From: GCA-2731375 sp002731375
Lineage (GTDB): Bacteria > Pseudomonadota > Alphaproteobacteria > GCA-2731375
NCBI GenBank assembly: GCA_030752605.1
Contig: JASMDX010000021.1
Coordinates: 4,700-68,699 of the forward strand
DNA length: 64,000 bases
Direction of reading: 5' to 3'
Shown here: piece after piece, positions 34,937 through 43,628 of the stretch
How the letters are laid out: each line of letters begins with the position of its first letter
Position numbering within the stretch: position 1 is the first letter of the stretch
The notes under the pieces: model-generated
The model's input: only the letters and a program-made list of their open reading frames with translations
Told to the model about the DNA's origin: nothing
The model's database searches: none
Translations under genes and position numbers: made by a program

Positions 34937-36984
34937 GGCGCCAGCTCCACAATCAGATTGCCCACCCGGTCGATTGCGCACTGGTCGCCAGGGCCCAGCA
35001 CCGTGGTTGCATCCAGTTGCTCGATAACCGCCGGTCCCGCCAATGTCTGGCCCGGAAGTAGTTTCGCACGATCATAAACAGGTGTATCCACCGACGCCTC
35101 GCCATCAAACCAGACAGGGCGGTTATGATCCGCCACCGCCATTTCGCCGGCGCCATCCATTCCTTGCGCGCCGCCGTCACCGGGCCCCGCCAAACGGCCA
35201 ATCGCCGTGACGCGAAGGTTTACCACCTCAACCGGATCATCGGGATTGTGATAGCCGTAATTGCGTTCATGGGCGGCGAAGAATTTTTCCGCCAGCAGGC
35301 TCAAATCCGGCTGTCGCGCCTGGTCCTCATCCAGTTCCACCGCCAACTCGTAATTCTGCCCAATATAGCGCATATCCAGGCTGTACATAGTCGCCTGAGC
35401 CTCCCCATCGATTCCCGCTGTCTCGAACCAGGCCGCCGCCTGCCGCCGCAAATCGGCTAGATTTGCATTCAAATCAGTCATCTTATCCACAATAAGAGGC
35501 GTCACACGACTGATGACGAAGCCTTCGCGCAGATCGGAGACGACCAGCCCTCGCGCGCATAGAATGCCCGGCGCGGTCGGCACCAGCATGCGGGTAATGC
35601 CTAGGGCACGGCCAACATCAGCGGCATGCAGCGGGCCGGCGCCACCAAATGGCAGCAGCACGAAATCGCGTGGATCATGGCCGCGCTCGACCGAAATGGT
35701 GCGAATGGCGCGGACCATGTTGGCAGCGACAATGCCCAAGACGCCATGGGCCGTACGCTCGATACTCATGCCCAGGCGTTCCGCCGCCACTGCCAGGGAG
35801 GCTCTGGCCGCATCCACCTGCAAGGCCATGCCGCCGCCTAAAAGGCCTTTTTCCGACAACCGGCCCAGCACCAGATTGGCATCCGACACCGTTGGCTCCA
35901 CACCGCCATGGCCGTAACAGGCCGGACCCGGCACGGCACCCGCGCTTTGCGGCCCCACTTTCATCAAGCCGTCCCGTTCGAACCAGGCGATGGAGCCACC
36001 ACCTGCCCCAACGGCGTTGACATCGACGCTGGCCAGGCGCAGTGGATAGCCTTCGATCCAGCGGTCGTAAGCGACTTCTGCTTCCAAATCACGGATCAGG
36101 CAGACATCGGCCGAAGTGCCGCCCATGTCTAAGGTAATGACATTCGCTATATCGGCGGAGCGGGCCGCATCGATGGCGCCAACAACGCCGGCGGCCGGGC
36201 CGGACAGCGCCGTGCGTATGGGCAGTTGCCGCGCCCGTGCCGGCGTCATCAGACCACCGGCGGATTGGTTGATACCCAGATTGGCATTGGGCATTAGCTT
36301 GGTCAGCTGATCCTCGAAATCAGCCAAATAGCTGCCCATGATGGGCTGTAGGTAGGTGTTGAGAACGGTGGTGGAGAGCCGTTCATACTCGCGAAATTCC
36401 GGCTGCACCTCGGAAGAGATGGAGATGTGCAAGTCCGGCAGGGCTTCGTGCAGAGCCTGGCGCAGACGCCTTTCATTATCTGGATTTATGAAGCCAAAAA
36501 TCAGGCAGATGGCCAGGCAATCGGCGCCACTATTCGCCACCTGGGCCACCGCCTTGTCAATGGCGTCCTGGTCCAGGGCACGATGCACCGAGCCGTCATA
36601 GAGAATACGTTCGGCCGCCTCGAAACGCCGCTCCCGCGGCACCAGGGGCGTGGGATAGTCCTGTTGAAAGCTGAACATGTGCGGGCGGATCTGCCGGCCA
36701 ATTTCCAGCAGATCACGGAAGCCTTCCGTCACCAATAAAGCTGCCTTGCCGCCACGCCGCTGGATCAGAGTGTTGGTGGCGACGGTGGTGCCATGGGAGA
36801 GACGGCTGACCTGGTTCAGATCCAGATCACCGCTGGCCAGTTCATTGATGCCGTTTAATACCGCCCGTGCCGGGTTATCCGGGGTCGACGGCGTCTTGTG
36901 CAAGCGTAGTTCGCCACTCACATCATCGTAAACATGAAAATCCGTGAATGTACCACCGACATCAACACCGATGATCCATGACAT
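34933..36984 (-). CDS. hyuA: Hydantoinase/oxoprolinase subunit A (third copy)
   Basis: A 683-aa HyuA subunit with IIGVDVGGTFTDFHVYD at 4-20, HGTTVATNTLIQRRGG near 64-79 and LDMGGTSADVCLIRD near 288-302. Subunit length and the GGGSIAWFERDG nucleotide-binding segment are as in homologues. It begins 31 nt downstream of dctM, so the transporter and the ring-opening enzyme are probably one message. This is the best evidence that the substrate is imported from outside the cell. Confidence 0.93.
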   Translation of the reverse strand: MSWIIGVDVGGTFTDFHVYDDVSGELRLHKTPSTPDNPARAVLNGINELASGDLDLNQVSRLSHGTTVATNTLIQRRGGKAALLVTEGFRDLLEIGRQIRPHMFSFQQDYPTPLVPRERRFEAAERILYDGSVHRALDQDAIDKAVAQVANSGADCLAICLIFGFINPDNERRLRQALHEALPDLHISISSEVQPEFREYERLSTTVLNTYLQPIMGSYLADFEDQLTKLMPNANLGINQSAGGLMTPARARQLPIRTALSGPAAGVVGAIDAARSADIANVITLDMGGTSADVCLIRDLEAEVAYDRWIEGYPLRLASVDVNAVGAGGGSIAWFERDGLMKVGPQSAGAVPGPACYGHGGVEPTVSDANLVLGRLSEKGLLGGGMALQVDAARASLAVAAERLGMSIERTAHGVLGIVAANMVRAIRTISVERGHDPRDFVLLPFGGAGPLHAADVGRALGITRMLVPTAPGILCARGLVVSDLREGFVISRVTPLIVDKMTDLNANLADLRRQAAAWFETAGIDGEAQATMYSLDMRYIGQNYELAVELDEDQARQPDLSLLAEKFFAAHERNYGYHNPDDPVEVVNLRVTAIGRLAGPGDGGAQGMDGAGEMAVADHNRPVWFDGEASVDTPVYDRAKLLPGQTLAGPAVIEQLDATTVLGPGDQCAIDRVGNLIVELAP

Positions 36985-37015
36985 GGTCCGGCCCGCCTAT
37001 GACTAATACAATATC

Positions 37016-38314
37016 CTAATGATAGACCAAGTTCGGCAGCCAAGTCGCCAGTTCCGGCAATGAGATCAAGATCACGATCATCGCCAACATGGCGATCACG
37101 AACGGGATCGCACCGATAGCGACATCGTTGAATTTACCACCCCGTGTCCGGATCCCCTGCACCACATAAAGATTGACGCCAATGGGCGGGGTTATCAAGG
37201 CCGCCTCCATCAGCACCGTAATGAGGATGCCGAACCATACGTCGGAGAATTCGGGCACGCCCAATTTCATCACGATGGGAAAAACGATGGGAATGGTGGT
37301 CAGCATCATGGACAGGGTTTCCATGAACATGCCCAACAGCAAATAGAAGACCACGATCAAATAGATCGTCTGCACCGGTGTCAGCCCCATGGCAGCGATG
37401 AATTCCAACATCGCCTGGGTAATCCCCATGAAGCCAAGGACAAAGTTCAAGAAGATCGCCGCGAACACGATCAGCATGATCATTGCGTTGGTGCGCATGG
37501 TGCCTTCAAAGGCTTCCCGCAGCATCTTAAAATTCAAGGTTCTGAACGACGCCGCAATTATCAGGGCCACCATGACGCCAATGGATGCCGCCTCGGTTGG
37601 CGTGGCGATACCGCCATAAATGGAACCGACCACGGCGATGAACAAAATGATGGGCGGCAACAGATGCGGCAGGGATCTGATCCGGTCGCCCCAATTAGTC
37701 TCAATCTTAGTCCCGCCCCACGAGGGCCGGTAAAGGCAGGCGCCGATGATCGACAGCATGAACAAGGCCGATAGGCTTAAGCCTGGAAGAATGCCCGCCA
37801 GGTAAAGCTCGGGCACGGAGGTATCGGTCAACAGCCCATAGATGATCAGGTTGATCGACGGCGGCACCAGAATACCCAGGGTACCGCCCGCCGCCAGGGA
37901 GCCGAGGAACAGACGTTCGTTATACTTTCGCTGTTTGATTTCCGGATAGGCCACGGTGCCCACGGTGGCCGCCGTCGCGACGGAGGAACCGGAAGAGGCG
38001 GCGAAGATGGCGCAGGAGCCGATATTGGCATGCATCAAGCCGCCGGGCAGCCAGGACAGCCATTGAATAACCGCGCCGTACATGCGCCGGGCAATACCGG
38101 CGCGGAGCATGATCTCGCCCAGCAGAATGAACATAGGCACGGCGACAAGGATAAATTCCTTGCTCTTTTCCCAGTAAATTTCCGCCAGGGCGGCCGTTAG
38201 CCGGCCGTCCATGGCAATTTCGTCCAGGACAAAACTTAATATCCCCAATACCGCGGCAACTGGCACGGCGGACAGAACGAGTACGAGTAATCCAATAAGG
38301 ATCCCAAAGACCAT
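37016..38314 (-). CDS. dctM: TRAP transporter large permease
   Basis: The 432-aa large membrane subunit of a tripartite ATP-independent periplasmic transporter, predicted to have about 12 membrane segments and to drive import with the sodium gradient. The start is placed at ATG 38314 (MVFGILIGLLVLVLS), 4 nt after the stop of dctQ; the upstream extension has no hydrophobic character. Family segments include IGSCAIFAASSGSSVATAAT, LGILVPPSINLIIYG and GGIATPTEAASIGV. Confidence 0.94.
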   Translation of the reverse strand: MVFGILIGLLVLVLSAVPVAAVLGILSFVLDEIAMDGRLTAALAEIYWEKSKEFILVAVPMFILLGEIMLRAGIARRMYGAVIQWLSWLPGGLMHANIGSCAIFAASSGSSVATAATVGTVAYPEIKQRKYNERLFLGSLAAGGTLGILVPPSINLIIYGLLTDTSVPELYLAGILPGLSLSALFMLSIIGACLYRPSWGGTKIETNWGDRIRSLPHLLPPIILFIAVVGSIYGGIATPTEAASIGVMVALIIAASFRTLNFKMLREAFEGTMRTNAMIMLIVFAAIFLNFVLGFMGITQAMLEFIAAMGLTPVQTIYLIVVFYLLLGMFMETLSMMLTTIPIVFPIVMKLGVPEFSDVWFGILITVLMEAALITPPIGVNLYVVQGIRTRGGKFNDVAIGAIPFVIAMLAMIVILISLPELATWLPNLVYH

Positions 38315-38318
38315 GTTA

Positions 38319-38930
38319 CTATTTCGTCCCGTCCAGAGTTTCGCCTGTGGCCAAGATGACGTCCTGGCCATGGGTTTCTTCCTCAATCACATCCGCGATG
38401 CTCGGAACGCCGGCGATTTTCCCGATCAGTTCCCAGTTGCGCTGCAACAGGGCGACAATGGTGTAAAGCGTGACGAAGATCAAAGTGACGAGAAACAAAA
38501 GCAATCCCACGAACCAGAACAGCTGCGGTATCCATTGCGGCGTGGCCAGCGTGGTAATCGATACGGAGTTATTTTCATAGGAATCAAAGAAGGCGATGCC
38601 CGCGTAATAGGTCATGATCGACATGTAATAGAGCAGCAGAATGCAGCCCACCACGTCGAGACAGGCCGAAACCGGCTTTGGCAACGAGCTGTAAAGCGCA
38701 TCGATCCGTACGTTGGAACGGTGCAAAAGACAAAATGAATAGGCCCAGGTCGTCGTGGCCGAAAACACATAGCCCGAATATTCATCCGATCCACTCATGG
38801 TTATCCCGACGAATTTTCGGAATAACACATCAATGGTTACCATGAGGGCGGCGGCCATAAGCGCTCCGCCGCCGATCCAAACGGCCAGACGCGAGATCTG
38901 TTCCAGACGGGCGTGGATATTAGCAAGCAT
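38319..38930 (-). CDS. dctQ: TRAP transporter small permease
   Basis: A 203-aa four-segment membrane protein of the DctQ family, with hydrophobic stretches at about 16-36, 48-70, 90-112 and 135-160. The charged C-terminus (EEETHGQDVIL) is probably cytoplasmic. It links the binding protein and the large permease. Its stop is 4 nt before the dctM start, which indicates one message. Confidence 0.9.
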   Translation of the reverse strand: MLANIHARLEQISRLAVWIGGGALMAAALMVTIDVLFRKFVGITMSGSDEYSGYVFSATTTWAYSFCLLHRSNVRIDALYSSLPKPVSACLDVVGCILLLYYMSIMTYYAGIAFFDSYENNSVSITTLATPQWIPQLFWFVGLLLFLVTLIFVTLYTIVALLQRNWELIGKIAGVPSIADVIEEETHGQDVILATGETLDGTK

Positions 38931-39034
38931 AAACTACTACCTATGGTCCGAAATATGGAGAAGACCCAAGGATTACGAAATTGGCGCCACGTCGTTGCAT
39001 ACGCGGCGCCAACCCGTACGTCTAGTTTAAGAAA

Positions 39035-40117
39035 CTACATGGACGCTGTCATGCCGGAAATTTTTCCGATGGTGGCATTCCACTCGTCAATGCACTTTTG
39101 AGTGCCGCAGCGTTTCGCCCAACGCTTCAGGACAAAATTCTCCACGACATTCTTCAGCATTTTCTTGTCAGCGGCCGTCGGTTCGATCGGAACCATGCCG
39201 CCGGTTGGACCATCACAGGGACCCGAAGCGTTGCAATTCATGCCGCGCAGGTCATTCACAGCGGTCGCCGCCCACATTTCGTCTTCCAACTTGGGTAGTT
39301 CCCTGTTGAACAATGCCTTGGTATCGGCATCCAGGCTTTTCCATAGCTTCATGTTCATGGCCAAGAAGGACGAGGCATAGCCCAGGCGGATGCGGATATT
39401 ATGGGTCACCACCTGATACCACTTGGCGTTATAGGCCGGCAGGGTGCCAGTCAGGCCACAGTCAGCCACACCTTTTTGCAGCGCGGGCACGACCTCGGCA
39501 AAGGCGATCGTCACGGCGGAGCCGCCAACGCCTTCGATGAAATCACCCAACGTGGTCGAATAGGTGCGAATTTTCTTGCCCTTCAATTGATGCAGACCAT
39601 ATTCCTTAATGCTCTTGTCACCAAGGTTGCACCACAGCTGTTGGCTGGGCCAAGCATAGATCATCAGCAGCTTGGCATCATATTTTTCCTCGAACTCGCG
39701 GGCGATAATGTGACGATAGGCTTCGTTTGCCTTGCGGTATGTGTCCAGATCCTGAATGACGCCGGACAGATCAGCGCCCTCGATAGCGGGGCTGTCCTGG
39801 GCCACATAGGTGGTGACGCCGTGCACGGCATCATACACGCCCAGTTTCAACAGGCGCATGATTTCAAAGCCCGACAGGCCCAGTTCCGTCAATGACTTGG
39901 CGTTGGCGGTCAACTTGCCGCCCGAAAGCTTCGGCAGACGCTCTTTCCAGAACGGACCTTCACGCTCTTTCCAATGATCCAGGAAGCCCCAGGTGCCAAC
40001 CACCTTGAACTCCCGCTTTTTCATGTCGGCCGATGCCGGCGCGGCCGCCAACCCGAGGGCCATGGCCCCCGCAATCGCACCTGCCATTAAGGGCCTTAGA
40101 ATCCCAAATTTTTTCAT
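39035..40117 (-). CDS. dctP: TRAP transporter periplasmic substrate-binding protein
   Basis: A 360-aa DctP-family extracytoplasmic receptor. ATG 40117 starts a clear signal peptide (MKKFGILRPL, hydrophobic core 11-24, likely cleavage after A30 in PASA). The mature chain has the DctP fold; LLMIYAWPSQQLWC and TYSTTLGDFIEGVGG are in the ligand-contact region. It includes several cysteines, which is unusual for the family. First gene of the dctPQM-hyuAB-racemase unit; the promoter should lie in the 127 bp before the divergent SDR remnant. Confidence 0.9.
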   Translation of the reverse strand: MKKFGILRPLMAGAIAGAMALGLAAAPASADMKKREFKVVGTWGFLDHWKEREGPFWKERLPKLSGGKLTANAKSLTELGLSGFEIMRLLKLGVYDAVHGVTTYVAQDSPAIEGADLSGVIQDLDTYRKANEAYRHIIAREFEEKYDAKLLMIYAWPSQQLWCNLGDKSIKEYGLHQLKGKKIRTYSTTLGDFIEGVGGSAVTIAFAEVVPALQKGVADCGLTGTLPAYNAKWYQVVTHNIRIRLGYASSFLAMNMKLWKSLDADTKALFNRELPKLEDEMWAATAVNDLRGMNCNASGPCDGPTGGMVPIEPTAADKKMLKNVVENFVLKRWAKRCGTQKCIDEWNATIGKISGMTASM

Positions 40118-40244
40118 TTTAGTCTCCCAGTTCGTTAAGATAACGGGGAAGCGTAGTCGACCAAGGCGGTCAAGGCAACCTAGACCTTGGTGAATTGATC
40201 CAATAAACCGGTCAGGTTCATGAATTTTGCAGCGGAGTAACGGT

Positions 40245-40931
40245 ATGTACGATGTAGGCGGCAAGGTGGCGTTGGTTACCGGAAGTGCCTCGGGTATCGG
40301 GGCTGAAACAGCACGATTGCTGACGGCCAAGGGTGCCGCGGTGGCAGTCGCCGATATCGACGTCAATGCCGGCGTCGCCAATGCCGAGGACATCAAGGCC
40401 GCCGGTGGGGAGGCCATCCATCTTCCCCTCGATGTGTCTTCGGAAAGCTCGTGGGAAAAAACTATGGCGGCGGTCCAGGAACATTTCGACGGCCTGCATG
40501 TTCTCGTCAACGGCGCCGGCATCGAATTGGTACGCAAGATCGAGGACACTTCGTTGGCGGATTTTCGCAAAGTCATGGCGGTCAATCTGGACGGTGTTTT
40601 CCTGGGCATCAAGTTCGCCATTCCGGCAATGCGGGATACACAACAGAGCATGGCGGCGGCAGCGGAAGCCGCGCAATATGGCTAAAACGTGCGGATCAAT
40701 TCAGTCCATCCGGGTACTATTGAGACACCCATGGTGCAGGGCATGATTGCCCACCGCGACGAAGAGGGGCAAAAGGCCGCGCTGGAGAAGATCCGTCAGA
40801 TGCATCCCATCGGGCGCCTGGGCCAACCCATCGATATCGCCAATGCCATCCTGTTCTTGGCCTCCGACGCTTCCAGCTTCATGACCGGCTCGGAAGTCAT
40901 TGTCGATGGCGGCATGACCGCCACCGGCTAG
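40245..40931 (+). pseudogene. SDR oxidoreductase, active site deleted and nonsense codon
   Basis: A classical short-chain dehydrogenase with the NAD motif VTGSASGIGAETA, DIDVNAGVAN and NGAG intact. After GIKFAIPAMRD about 30 residues that carry the catalytic Ser and the YxxxK motif are gone. A TAA at 40683-40685 then interrupts the frame, where related proteins have Tyr or another residue ahead of NVRINSVHPG. The rest (PIGRLGQP, FLASDASSFMTG, VDGGMTATG) continues in the same frame to 40931. The protein would be inactive even with readthrough. The final stop interlocks with that of the desulfhydrase-like gene (CTAG). Confidence 0.85.
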
Positions 40932-41941
40932 AACATTTCCTGTTCCTCCTGGAAATATTCGTTGTAGGCAAACAGGCCCGGCATGCCGCCGGTATGCAGG
41001 AAGACGACGGTCTGATTGGCGGAAAAGCGGCCCTGGCGCACCATGTCTATCATGCCGGCCATGGCCTTGCCCGTATAGACCGGATCCAGAATTAGACCTT
41101 CCAGGCGCGCCGCCTGACGAACCGCCGTTCGCATTTGCTCCGTTGGCAGGCCATAGGCATCGCCGGCATAACCTTCGATAACCTGCACGGATGCCCTGAG
41201 CAGGTCATTTTCCGGCTGCAACTGATCCGACGTTTCACGGGCAATATCCCAGACCTTGGCCGCAATTTCATCCGCCTTCGCCGTAATATCTACACCCAGA
41301 ACCTGGGTTTTGCTTTGCAGCCGGTGAAAACCGGCGACCAGGCCGGCCTGAGTGCCACCGCTGCCTGTGGCATGGACCAGATAATCAATTTTTTCCCCGG
41401 CCCCCCTGGCCTGCGCCTCCAACTCCTCGGCGCAGGTGACATAGCCCATGGCCCCCGTGGGATTGGAGCCACCCGAAGGTATGACATAAGGCTTCCGGCC
41501 ATTGGTCCGCAGCACCCGGGCCATGCGGCGGAAGGCGGCTTCCCGATCGGTGCCTTCGGGCAACAGGTGCACTTGCGCGCCCAACAGATGATCCAGTTGC
41601 ACATTGCCGGAAATCTCATAGGCCGGATCATCCCAAGGCACTGCGCGGGGCAGCACCAGATGACAGGAAAGGCCGGAGCGGGCAGCAGCGGCGGCGGTCT
41701 GGCGCACATGGTTGGACTGCACGCCGCCAATGGTCAGAATGGTATCGGCGCCCTGGGCCTCGGCTTCGGCCATCAGGTAATCCAGCTTGCGGGTCTTGTT
41801 GCCGCCCAATGCAAGGCCGGTGCAATCATCGCGCTTGACCAGAATACGCGGCCCACCAAGTTCTCTGCTCAAGCGGGGCAAAAATTCCAAAGGCGTCGGC
41901 AGATGCGCCAGCGGTATGCGGGGAATTGCAGAGCGTGCCAT
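40928..41941 (-). CDS. D-cysteine desulfhydrase/ACC deaminase-family PLP enzyme
   Basis: A 337-aa fold-type II PLP enzyme. The PLP lysine is K49 in LALGGNKTRKLDYL, and IGGVQSNHVRQTAAAAA near 72-88 binds the cofactor phosphate or substrate carboxylate. HATGSGGTQAGL is the phosphate loop. The family includes D-cysteine desulfhydrase, ACC deaminase and L-cysteate sulfo-lyase, which cannot be told apart here. It lies next to, but outside, the transporter unit and could act on a D-amino acid product. Confidence 0.86.
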   Translation of the reverse strand: MARSAIPRIPLAHLPTPLEFLPRLSRELGGPRILVKRDDCTGLALGGNKTRKLDYLMAEAEAQGADTILTIGGVQSNHVRQTAAAAARSGLSCHLVLPRAVPWDDPAYEISGNVQLDHLLGAQVHLLPEGTDREAAFRRMARVLRTNGRKPYVIPSGGSNPTGAMGYVTCAEELEAQARGAGEKIDYLVHATGSGGTQAGLVAGFHRLQSKTQVLGVDITAKADEIAAKVWDIARETSDQLQPENDLLRASVQVIEGYAGDAYGLPTEQMRTAVRQAARLEGLILDPVYTGKAMAGMIDMVRQGRFSANQTVVFLHTGGMPGLFAYNEYFQEEQEMF

Positions 41942-41966
41942 TGCACGGCCTCGTTAATAAAAACAA

Positions 41967-42401
41967 TCAGATGGTCAGTTCAAAATTAGTCGACACTAAT
42001 AGTAAATGAGACCTGCATTTTCGGCAATCACTGCTGCCCAGGCCGGCAACGGGCATGGAGACACCCGGCAAAAGCAGATAACGCTGGGCGATATCGCATT
42101 CAGATTCACTCGTTTGGGCCGTTACGCCCGTCTCCTGGGGAAGGCACAGCACATCCAATACCCGGCCCGCTGTGGTCAGGTAATCCACGTGCCAGCGGAT
42201 AGCTTTATCGCGGCGCAAATGGCGACCGACGCGCGCCGCCAGGCCGCCGGGGCCACGTGCGCTACCACAATAAACATAAATTCCGGGCGCCAGGGTTGGC
42301 CGCTGCAGCCGCGCGATAGGCAGGCGCAAACGCCGTGACAGTTTTATCAGCAAGGCATAGGTGCCGGGTTGTTCGGGCAGATCGAAGCGTTCGCGCGTCA
42401 C
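41967..42401 (-). CDS. GIY-YIG-like DUF123 protein
   Basis: A 144-aa protein of the GIY-YIG nuclease superfamily, DUF123 branch. PGTYALLIKL near 14-23 and PGIYVYCGSARGPGG near 43-57 are the GIY and YIG strands, with ARVGRHLRR and RWHVDYLTT following. The C-terminal SECDIAQ and GSSDCRKCRSHLL give a Cys/His pattern typical of this branch, with a family-typical Glu. Role unknown; other members are proposed nucleases. It sits in a minus-strand run with the small broken gene upstream. Confidence 0.85.
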   Translation of the reverse strand: MTRERFDLPEQPGTYALLIKLSRRLRLPIARLQRPTLAPGIYVYCGSARGPGGLAARVGRHLRRDKAIRWHVDYLTTAGRVLDVLCLPQETGVTAQTSESECDIAQRYLLLPGVSMPVAGLGSSDCRKCRSHLLLVSTNFELTI

Positions 42402-42414
42402 GGCCCGGCGTTGC

Positions 42415-42633
42415 CTATTCCGCCTTATCGTCCGTCTTGCGCAAGGTCACCGTGGAGCCAGCAATGACAAATTCCACGCTGCGGTTGGAGACATTATAGG
42501 TCCAGGTCTCCAAGGGACCAACCTTGTCGATGTCATCGGCCATATCAACCTAAGCCTCCCGGCCGGATCCGGTAAAAAGGCATGCCAACGGCAGACAAAT
42601 CGCTGGCAGGGCTATTTTCAAATTGAATTTCAT
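42415..42633 (-). pseudogene. Small lipoprotein-like gene split by TAG
   Basis: ATG 42633 has a perfect GGAGG six nucleotides upstream and starts a 27-codon signal-like stretch (MKFNLKIALPAICLPLAC). A TAG at 42550-42552 ends it, but the frame then reads on through VDMADDIDKVGPLETWTYN to TAG 42415-42417. Ignoring the TAG gives a 72-aa protein with a semi-lipobox (PLAC) and a compact C-terminal part, which is a sensible small exported protein. The 42-aa downstream part could also be read from ATG 42543, but without a ribosome site. I do not recognise the family. Either a nonsense pseudogene or two short genes. Confidence 0.5.
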
Positions 42634-42746
42634 TAACGTCCTCCAAATGGCGGCAACAACCGAAATCTTGCTATCGCTTAAGCCTACAACAAAGATGACC
42701 GCCAATGCGGTGATAATGGTCACCCTTTGCAAGGGCCCACGAACAG

Positions 42747-43628
42747 TTACCCGTAATGCCAGCGCAAGGCAAAAGCCTCGCCGGCACGGTCGATGTGACA
42801 GCAGTGAGGCGTGCCGAAATGAGCAGGCATCAACAGGGCGCCGCGATCGGAGCAATAATCCAGGATCCGGTGCCGTGAAACCCTTGCCTCGTCAGGCAGG
42901 ATGCAGAAGCGGCTGTTCCAATCCGGCAGATACACCTGCAGGGGATGGTGCAGCATATCGCCGGTGAAGACCGCCGCCTCCGGGCCTGATTCCAGTCTCA
43001 ACGTGACATGACCCGGCGTATGGCCGGGTGCCGGCTCCAACAGCAAGCCTTCGGCCAGCAAAAAGTCGCCATCGGTCATTTCCGCCAGGCCGTGTTCAAC
43101 GATAGGTAGGACGGAATCGGCGAAGCTGGCGGCATCCATATCGCCGGTTCGATCCTTGTAATGTTCATAGTCCACGCGGGAAAAGACATATTTGGCGTTG
43201 GGAAAGGTGGGCACCCAGCGGCCGCCGCGCAGCCGCGTGTTCCAGCCCACATGATCCACATGCAGATGGGTACACATCACCATGTCGATATCCTCGGGCC
43301 GAAAACCCGCCTCTTCCAGGCGCTGTAAATAAGGGCCTTCGTGATGATGCCAGCGTTCCATGGGCATGCGGTCCTTGTCGTTGCCCACGCAGGTATCGAC
43401 CAGCACCGTCAGGCCGTCCAATTCAAGGACCCAGGAATGCATGGCCAGCAGCGCCGTCATTTTTTCTGGATTAACATAGTTTGGCACCAACCAGTCCTTG
43501 TGCGCCTCGAACACCGCATCGTCCCAGTCGGGAAACAGGGTGGAGAGGCGAAACGCCGGGCCCGCCATTTCCTCGACCCTGGTTACGCGCGCTGCGCCAA
43601 TATGCTGATGGCTGATGGGATTGCTCAT
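42747..43628 (-). CDS. MBL-fold metallo-hydrolase (paralogue of 3549-4451)
   Basis: A 293-aa cytoplasmic metallo-beta-lactamase-fold hydrolase with CTHLHVDHVGWNTRL near 110-124, GHTPGHVTL and FTGDMLHHPLQ. It shares VDTCVGNDK, the metal motif and WVPTFPNAKYVF with the protein at 3549-4451. It overlaps the upstream tandem thioesterase by ATGA (43625-43628), so it is probably made together with it and may hydrolyse a thioester or lactone from the same pathway. Confidence 0.88.
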   Translation of the reverse strand: MSNPISHQHIGAARVTRVEEMAGPAFRLSTLFPDWDDAVFEAHKDWLVPNYVNPEKMTALLAMHSWVLELDGLTVLVDTCVGNDKDRMPMERWHHHEGPYLQRLEEAGFRPEDIDMVMCTHLHVDHVGWNTRLRGGRWVPTFPNAKYVFSRVDYEHYKDRTGDMDAASFADSVLPIVEHGLAEMTDGDFLLAEGLLLEPAPGHTPGHVTLRLESGPEAAVFTGDMLHHPLQVYLPDWNSRFCILPDEARVSRHRILDYCSDRGALLMPAHFGTPHCCHIDRAGEAFALRWHYG

